NCBI GenBank assembly: GCA_964534765.1
Contig: CAZHRJ010000127.1
Location: 1 to 8,585, forward strand
Direction: 5' to 3'
From: CAZHRJ01 sp964534765
Lineage (GTDB): Bacteria; Lindowbacteria; 2-12-FULL-62-27
Length of the DNA: 8,585 bases
Shown here: piece after piece, positions 6,001-8,585 of the stretch
Layout: every line of letters starts with the position of its first letter
Numbering within the stretch: the first letter of the stretch is position 1
The notes under the pieces: model-generated
Databases searched by the model: none
The model's input: only the letters and a program-made list of their open reading frames with translations
Told to the model about the DNA's origin: nothing
Translations under genes and position numbers: made by a program

Positions 6001-8585
6001 GAGCATGAGTTTTGCCGCGGTCTTGACGTCCGCCAGATCGCTGTCGGTAAATGCCGAGAAGGCGGAAACATCGAGGACGAAGACGACCCCGGCATCGACA
6101 GCCGTTTGCTGTGCTGACTGCTGGATGGCCGGGTTATTGGTCAAGATCTTGCGGTCAGGCGGATTCGAGAAACTTCCAGTCGGCGCGAGTAGATCCGCCG
6201 TCACTTTGGCGCCGAAGGTCTTGGATGTGATGGTTTTCTGGCTGGCGCCGGAATCGAAGTTGACGCCTCCGGCCGCGATCGAGAGTTTAAACTGATCGCC
6301 AACCGATATGGAACTGGAGGTGCGGAATACGACAAAGTAGTCGGGCCCGGCGAAACTGTCGGTCAGGCGATCAGGAATCCATCTTGAGGCGCTGGGAACA
6401 ACAAGCGTGTATTCATAGTTTCCCGCGGACGTAAACCGTGTATTGGTGGGCAGTGACGCGACCGAGACAAGCCGTCCGTCCGCGGTGTCGCTGAAGGTAC
6501 CGGTATCGTGGATGCCGGTATCGATCCAGAGTTCAACCGCGTCCAGATCCTGGACGGTGAAATTGGCCACGGGGATAAGGGTGACGACGACGGAATCGAG
6601 CCGGAGACCCTTACCGGAATCAGTGATATTCAATCCAAAAACCGCCCGTGTTTCGTTGGGTGAGACCGAGTCGCCGGTCACACTGGAATCCGTGAGGGTG
6701 AGTTTGGGCAGAATGCGGATGACGTTTGATGTGTCGGCCTCTGTGGACGCGCCATCACTGAATTGGACGCCGTTGGCCGGAACGCTCAGCGTGAACGTAT
6801 CCCGCGGCCTGGTGTTGGGCGACGTTCGGACGGCGATGTAATAGTCGTTTCCGGCGTCCGAGCCGCTGTCGCCGGTTGGTATGACCTGTGGGCTGGTGAG
6901 TGACAGGGTGATCGAGTATCGGCCGGTAGCCGTATTCAGAGACCAGACCGGGTTGCCGCCGACACTCATCATCTGGTCGGTCAATTCAAATGACCCATCC
7001 GTCGGCCCATTATCTTTGTATACGGCAATGCCATTCTTAGCCAGAACGGGTTCCAGGAAGACGTTCATATCGGTATCGGATTCGACCGTGACCGCCTGGA
7101 ATGTCTTGGTGGTATTGCCGATCATATTGAATCCCCAGACGGCGACGTGCGGGCTGGAGTCGTCGATGCTGTATGGCGAGAGATCGGTAATCAGCAGCTC
7201 CGTCGAGAACTTGAACACGATACTCGCCGACTGTGTATTACCGGCGTTGTCATGAGCGACGACGACGATGAGGTACGTATCATTTTCGGTGATGGCGTCG
7301 ATGGCGTTGGTGAGGATGAAGACGAGCGAGTCCTGAGCGTTGCCGAGGCTGGCGCCGACCTGTTTGGTGACCGCGAGGACGTTACCCTTGCCGTCGGTGA
7401 TGTAGGAGCTGTCGCGAGTGGCGTTGAGATTGATGCCGGATGTGTCGATGATGCGCGCGTCTTTCGGGAAGCTGTCACTGATGACCACCCAGACGAGGTC
7501 GATGGATTTTCCATAGACGCTGTCGGAGGCGCTGACGATCTTGCTCGTTCCGCCCGACCGGAGGTTGAAGGACAGAATGGCCGGCGCGGTATCGTCCACG
7601 AGGATCTTGGTGGCGCGGTCGACCGACTTATTGCCGCTGTTGTCGACCATGCTGAAGTGGATCGCGTAGCGCGCGTTGGTGAGGTTGGATCCAAAGGACA
7701 CGGTTTCGCTGGCGGCCGCCGGGGTGATGGCGGTGATGGTTTCCGTGCCGATATCGCCGTATATCCCATTGCGGTTGAGGTCAGCGACGGCGGATATGAC
7801 CGACGCCCCGAAATTGATGCCGGAGAGCGGGTCGGTCTCGGAGTGGAAAACCGCGCTCAGACTCCGCACGATGTCGCTGGTGTCCGGATTGACCGATACC
7901 ACGGTCGGGCCGACCGAATCGTACTTGAACTTGCGCGTGTGGGTTGTTTCGTTTCCGTTGTCGTCGAAGGCGACGATGTTGACGGAGTATTCGCCGTTTT
8001 CGGTTGCGGTATTGACGACATTGGTGAACCGCATGCTGACCGAGTCGGTTGAGGAGACGCGTGATACGCCAAGTTCCGTGGCAAGTGTGGTGTTTTGGAT
8101 ATTGGAACGTTCGCGGGTATTGAGTTCGTCGACGCCGCCGTTGTAGGGCTGATTGTTGAAGAGCTGAGTGGCGGAGGGCGAAGTGTCGGTCAGGAACGCT
8201 GTGATGGAATAGATGGTGTCGACGCCGGCATTCGGCCCGAAGAACTTGACTTCAGACGCCGACGTCCACTCCAAGCTCGGGCTGTCATTGACGTAAATGG
8301 TCAGTGGCTGCGGAACAGTGACGTCGTAGATGAACGTCCATGAATCGGTTTTGGTGTTGCCGGCGCTGTCGACGAACGTGGTCTGAGCGATGTACTGGCC
8401 GTCCTGAGTCCCGATTGTGGACAGGGGCGTGAGGAGCGAGTAGGTGATGGCATTGCCGTTGACGGTTTTGGCGGTCAGGAATGATTTCTGCACGTCGCTG
8501 GCGTCGATGACACCGGTGCTGGTACCGACGTCATAATAAAGCTGGAGGGTGGTGGATGTCATATTCATTCCGAAATCGTCGGCGA
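1..8585 (-). CDS. Giant modular VWA / Ig-like / TSP3-loop repeat protein, internal fragment (both ends missing)
   Basis: One minus-strand frame stays open for 2861 codons, from base 8583 down to base 1, with no stop and no credible start, so the gene runs off both window edges. The translation is coherent throughout: four Ig-like domains, then about 854-residue supermodules, each with two beta modules, a VWA domain, an Ig-like domain and an Asp-rich calcium-loop segment. Repeat anchors stay in register across 7 kb, which argues against frameshifts. Only one cysteine is visible (residue 2819). No membrane segment or signal peptide is seen; secretion and anchoring signals must lie outside. The composition (Asp, Ser, Thr, Gly, Ala, Val rich) and the domain set are those of secreted or surface bacterial proteins such as giant adhesins. 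That function is inferred; domain content is seen directly. Codons mostly end in C or G, which leaves many spurious open frames on the opposite strand. Confidence 0.95.
73..393 (-). other. Ig-like domain 3 after VWA3 (residues 2731-2837)
   Basis: The domain begins A-P-E-T-T-A-T-V-G-S-S-P-L-A-I-V-R-G-I-A-S-D-N-T-K-V and ends K-S-D-G-V-W-T-L-V-I-R-A-I-D-G-V-G-I (2813-2817), where the usual G-N is G-I. The strand after it carries C2819, the only cysteine seen in the window. The junction L-D-S-S-K-P matches Ig2's L-D-S-T-R-P. Confidence 0.75.
394..942 (-). other. VWA domain 3, canonical MIDAS (residues 2548-2730)
   Basis: All MIDAS elements are present: L-I-L-V-V-D2555-V-S2557-G-S2559-M, then G-G-T2627-G-T-D, then V-I-L-I-T-D2656-G. 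The domain closes with F-Q-T-V-A-V-N-T-G-G-S-L and an amphipathic helix ending F-D-Q-F-S-A-Q-L. In this family the site holds a divalent metal that completes its coordination through an acidic ligand residue, which supports adhesion or protein binding outside the cell. Length (about 183 residues) is normal. It is 861 residues after VWA2 and belongs to the common D-x-S-G-S-M class, unlike VWA2. Confidence 0.95.
1114..1590 (-). other. Beta module C3 (residues 2332-2490), unassigned family
   Basis: It runs from L-T-I-Q-M-P through I-P-V-F-G-I-N-V-R-D-D-T, A-Y-L-R-R-M-V-V-S-V-E-D-L-G-G-F-S-P-S-D-L, the loop DNGFETGAYDTGD at 2404-2416, and G-P-D-F-L-L-L-L-S-T-S (2466-2468) with I-G-K-D-D-A-F-R-V-R-L. 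The arginine of the R-T-S motif is replaced by serine here, the only one of six copies with this change. Confidence 0.7.
1627..2073 (-). other. Beta module B3 (residues 2171-2319), unassigned family
   Basis: It follows B2 element for element: S-N-L-S-P, V-S-I-F-G-L-D-V, L-Q-S-I-Q-V-A-F-D-N-L-G-G-F-D-S-T-D-L-A-A-P-A-N-S, the loop DNGLVQGVHDPAD at 2238-2250, and D-F-Y-V-V-I-R-T-S (R2295) with F-R-I-R-I-P-V-N-G-I-D-F. The loop to R-T-S distance is 57 residues, exactly as in B2. A short patch also keeps similarity to B2 at the DNA level (near 1904 and 4466). Confidence 0.7.
2074..2670 (-). other. TSP3-like calcium-loop segment 2 (residues 1972-2170)
   Basis: This repeats segment 1 with the same landmarks: GLADAT (1982-1987), S-V-S-V-S-L-D-E-G-I-T-Y, the acidic loop D2021-N-D-K-D-G-L-T-D-E-E, GDYWADD (2053-2059), G-V-D-E-I-F, G-V-Q-T-A-I-G-S-K-I-F-P-L-I-D-E-D, and the Ig-like closing motif DVTGN at 2151-2155. 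The D-N-D-K-D-G-L-T-D-E-E loop is very close to the bacterial TSP3 calcium-loop pattern. An Asn/Asp-rich stretch, S-A-N-M-N-D-D-W, follows it. Confidence 0.75.
2671..2958 (-). other. Ig-like domain 2 after VWA2 (residues 1876-1971)
   Basis: About 96 residues, beginning I-Q-A-S-A-T-D-N-S-K-V-Q-T-I-R-Y-R-Y and ending L-P-D-G-L-Y-T-F-D-V-V-A-V-D-E-A-G-S (DEAGS at 1945-1949, with the usual Asn replaced by Ser) and the junction L-D-S-T-R-P. It is equivalent in position to Ig1 and Ig3. The A-x-D-N-S-K-V start recurs in Ig3 as A-S-D-N-T-K-V, so copies 2 and 3 are closer to each other here than to copy 1. Confidence 0.75.
2959..3534 (-). other. VWA domain 2, DxTGSM / GGGDxPE type (residues 1684-1875)
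   Basis: Strand 1 reads A-D-V-V-F-L-I-D and runs into D1694-I-T1696-G-S1698-M, the first metal-site motif. The second is G-G-G-D-L-P-E at 1764-1770 with D1767 where canonical domains carry the GGT threonine. The third is K-K-F-F-V-I-I-T-D1796-A-E-S. The end P-I-A-S-Q-S-G-G-Q-V is a normal VWA C-terminus. The DxTGSM plus GGGDxPE combination is known from a distinct VWA branch, unlike VWA3 in the equivalent position. Key residues look complete, so metal-dependent ligand binding is plausible. The ligand is unknown. Confidence 0.92.
3676..4149 (-). other. Beta module C2 (residues 1479-1636), unassigned family
   Basis: Begins L-T-V-Q-M-P, then I-P-V-F-S-L-M-V-R-D-D-T, P-Y-L-R-R-M-T-I-T-V-D-D-L-G-G-F-S-P-T-D-L, the loop DNGSDTGVYDSAD at 1549-1561, L-V-W-A-G-F-G, and G-P-D-F-H-L-L-M-R-T-S (R1612) with I-G-K-G-D-Q-F-R-V-R-V. 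The strand order and the distance from the loop to R-T-S (63 residues) match B2 (57 residues). It is nearly superimposable on C3. Confidence 0.7.
4189..4635 (-). other. Beta module B2 (residues 1317-1465), unassigned family
   Basis: The module starts with TITDLSPDTV and then I-A-L-F-G-L-N-L. It has strand L-N-S-V-S-V-A-F, the G-F-D-S-S-D-L-A-A-P-A-N-S element, the acidic loop DNGTVSGILDSND at 1384-1396, and D-D-Y-F-L-A-I-R-T-S (R1441) followed by F-R-A-R-I-P-R-G-G-L-G-F. B3 matches it closely along the whole length. The G-F-x-x-x-D-L element and the loop also recur in C2, showing that B and C descend from one domain. Confidence 0.7.
4636..5223 (-). other. TSP3-like calcium-loop segment 1 (residues 1121-1316)
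   Basis: A beta strand region with GLADAT (1131-1136) and V-S-V-D-G-G-x-T-F leads into the acidic run D-D-K-D-N-D-K-D-G-V-V-D-E-E at 1167-1180. This matches the D-x-D-x-D-G-x-x-D-x-E spacing of thrombospondin type 3 and related bacterial calcium loops. It is followed by GDYWADD (1197-1203), G-I-D-E-I-F, and a conserved stretch G-V-Q-T-P-I-G-A-E-I-Y-P-L-V-D-E-D. It closes with an Ig-like end, DIAGN at 1295-1299. The loop is embedded in a larger, conserved segment rather than standing in a run of loops. Calcium binding is inferred from the motif. Confidence 0.75.
5224..5532 (-). other. Ig-like domain 1 after VWA1 (residues 1018-1120)
   Basis: The domain begins with A-T-V-T-T-V-S-G-I-L-S-D-G-I-G-G-S-G-V and ends with L-P-D-G-G-Y-T-L-Y-L-D-V-T-D-E-A-G-N (DEAGN at 1093-1097) and a short D-S-K-N-P junction. 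The start S-G-I-x-S-D and the D-E-A-G-N end are the classic frame of bacterial Ig-like repeats. The same position is filled by an equivalent domain in copies 2 and 3, so it is a fixed part of the supermodule and probably a spacer behind each VWA. Confidence 0.75.
5533..6102 (-). other. VWA domain 1, degenerate MIDAS (residues 828-1017)
   Basis: The fold signature is clear: A-G-V-V-F-V-L-D-V-S as strand 1, L-I-G-L-V-T-Y as strand 3, K-R-M-V-V-A-N-Y-D as strand 4, V-D-V-V-M-I-G (963-969) as strand 5, and the closing F-Q-Q-L-V-D-K-T-G-G. The metal site is damaged. The first motif reads D838-V-S840-A-F-S instead of DxSxS. The GGT-type threonine region reads S-S-P-G-H-N-V-Y. The T-D-G motif is replaced by N935-Y-D937. 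In known VWA domains these residues coordinate the metal that bridges to the ligand, so this copy probably does not bind ligand in the classical way. A Ser/Ala-rich insertion lies between strands 4 and 5. The domain call is firm; loss of function is inferred. Confidence 0.85.
6103..6252 (-). other. C1-to-VWA1 linker with LTNN motif (residues 778-827)
   Basis: This connector ends about 21 residues before the VWA metal-site Asp and holds I-L-T-N-N at 813-817, followed by a Gln-rich stretch (Q-Q-S-A-Q-Q). The same LTN(N) motif sits in the equivalent connectors at 1674-1677 and 2528-2530. Connectors 2 and 3 also share S-V-[RK]-[YF]-T-S-x-A-D-Y. The conservation suggests a structural element packing against the VWA rather than a free spacer. 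Confidence 0.5.
6253..6714 (-). other. Beta module C1 (residues 624-777), unassigned family
   Basis: This module is homologous to B1 and placed 168 residues after it. It shows A-V-F-G-L-N-I-T-D, then the strand L-R-L-D-S-V-V-V, an acidic loop starting at D688 and ending at D702 (DTGIHDTGTFSDTAD), and F-R-T-S (R754) followed by V-G-D-Q-F-K-L-S-I-A-A-G-G-V-N-F. Its loop is two residues longer than in the other copies. It lies directly upstream of the linker to VWA1. Confidence 0.6.
6754..7197 (-). other. Beta module B1 (residues 463-610), unassigned family
   Basis: About 148 residues, starting at ITDLSP (465-470). It carries the acidic loop DNGPTDGSFELTD at 524-536 and the signature R-T-S at 586-588, preceded by D-Y-Y-I-A-V and followed by a D-T-F-x-L-x-V-P-x-x-G-V-x-F strand. 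The first strand pattern V-A-V-W-G-F-N matches I-A-L-F-G-L-N in B2. I do not recognise a named family; it reads as a beta sandwich. It is the most diverged of the B modules, and the second and third Asp of the loop pattern are partly replaced. Confidence 0.6.
7198..7581 (-). other. Ig-like domain d (residues 335-462)
   Basis: The last of the N-terminal Ig-like array runs from A-I-L-S-F-N-L to a terminal strand Y-L-I-V-V-V-A-H-D-N-A-G-N (DNAGN at 445-449) followed by S-I-V-F-K-F-S. At about 128 residues it is longer than a minimal Ig-like domain, with a Ser/Asp-rich insertion near 380-400. It abuts the first supermodule directly, without a low-complexity linker. Confidence 0.6.
7582..7905 (-). 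other. Ig-like domain c with acidic loop (residues 227-334)
   Basis: This unit begins at T-V-V-S-V-N-P and ends with Y-A-I-H-F-S-M-V-D-N-S-G-N (DNSGN at 314-318), then the junction D-D-T-A-P. An acidic glycine-rich loop, DLNRNGIYGD, lies at 268-277. It resembles the D-x-N-x-N-G-x-x-D loops common in bacterial surface repeats and may bind calcium; that is inferred. The upstream D-P-L-S-G-I motif is also typical of bacterial Ig-like repeats. Confidence 0.65.
7906..8292 (-). other. Ig-like domain b (residues 98-226)
   Basis: A second beta-rich unit, about 129 residues long, ends with Y-S-V-N-I-V-A-F-D-D-N-G-N (DDNGN at 207-211) and the linker F-K-Y-D-S-V-G-P. This linker pattern (D-x-x-x-P after a G-N motif) is the usual junction between tandem bacterial Ig-like domains. 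The stretch at about 130-170 is Asn/Gln/Thr-rich and looks like a loop insertion. No catalytic motif is visible. Confidence 0.6.
8293..8583 (-). other. Ig-like domain a (residues 1-97, N-terminally cut)
   Basis: This is the C-terminal part of a bacterial Ig-like beta-sandwich. It shows alternating hydrophobic strands ending in the typical late-strand pattern Y-I-A-Q-T-T-F-V-D-S-A-G-N, with DSAGN at residues 72-76, followed by a T-K-T-D-S-W-T-F strand. Such domains usually act as stalk or spacer units in surface proteins. The start of the domain lies beyond the window edge. Domain boundaries are estimated by eye. Confidence 0.6.

Larger units (their letters stand above)
4636..7197 (-). repeat. 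Supermodule copy 1 (residues 463-1316)
   Basis: This is the first of three tandem copies of an 854-residue (2562-base) protein unit: B1, C1, linker, VWA1, Ig1, TSP3-loop segment 1. The register was set from shared anchors: ITDLSP at 465 (1319 in copy 2), the B-module R-T-S at 586 (1441), the VWA first Asp at 838 (1694), GLADAT at 1131 (1982), and GDYWADD at 1197 (2053). This copy is the most diverged: B1 and C1 have lower similarity to the other two copies, and its VWA has lost most metal-site residues. Confidence 0.88.

Noticed and set aside
7191..7769. A 192-codon minus-strand frame in a different register
   Set aside because: It overlaps the long frame in another phase. Its product is a Ser/Pro/Thr/Arg-rich out-of-frame translation of the Ig-like region.
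7147..8052. A 301-codon plus-strand open frame
   Set aside because: It lies antisense to the continuous minus-strand frame. Its translation is Asp/Val/Gly/Arg-rich without domain motifs, as expected for the complement of C/G-ending codons.
1..8585. Possible promoter, ribosome binding site, terminator, tRNA or mobile element
   Set aside because: No inverted repeats flanking a gene, transposase motifs, tRNA-like folds or spacer-repeat arrays were noticed. The window is fully coding, so any promoter-like string is most simply chance.

Overview
The whole window lies inside one gene on the minus strand. Frame-by-frame reading of the reverse complement gives a single frame (codons run from base 8583 down to base 1) with no stop in 2861 consecutive codons. 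Neither the start nor the end of the gene is present, so the protein is larger than 2861 residues. Residue numbers used here count from the first complete codon at base 8583, so residue i ends (high coordinate) at 8586 - 3i. No RNA gene, mobile element, CRISPR array, promoter, ribosome binding site or terminator can be supported, and none is expected inside a coding region.

The protein is a modular, almost cysteine-free, Asp/Ser/Thr/Gly-rich extracellular-type protein. In N- to C-terminal order (high to low coordinates): (1) residues 1-462 form four bacterial Ig-like beta domains marked by D-x-x-G-N motifs. (2) From residue 463 the protein is built from a very long tandem supermodule of about 854 residues (about 2.56 kb of DNA). 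Two copies are complete and a third is cut by the window edge. Each copy has the order: beta module B, homologous beta module C, a conserved linker with an LTN(N) motif, a von Willebrand factor A (VWA) domain, an Ig-like domain, and an about 195-residue segment with a thrombospondin-3-like aspartate calcium loop and a GDYWADD motif.

The three VWA domains differ in type. VWA3 has a canonical MIDAS (DVSGSM, GGTGTD, TDG). VWA2 is of another type (DITGSM, GGGDLPE, TDA). VWA1 keeps the fold signature but has lost most MIDAS residues. Modules B and C are related to each other, giving six copies of a domain that I cannot assign to a named family.

The likely role is a secreted or surface-anchored giant protein (adhesin or matrix-like), probably calcium-stabilised, from a bacterium. 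Base composition is moderately GC-rich by eye, with codons mostly ending in C or G. Giant, cysteine-poor VWA/Ig/TSP3-loop proteins are familiar from Gram-negative and uncultivated lineages such as the FCB and PVC groups, but taxonomy cannot be fixed from this window. Secretion signal, membrane anchor and operon context lie outside it.
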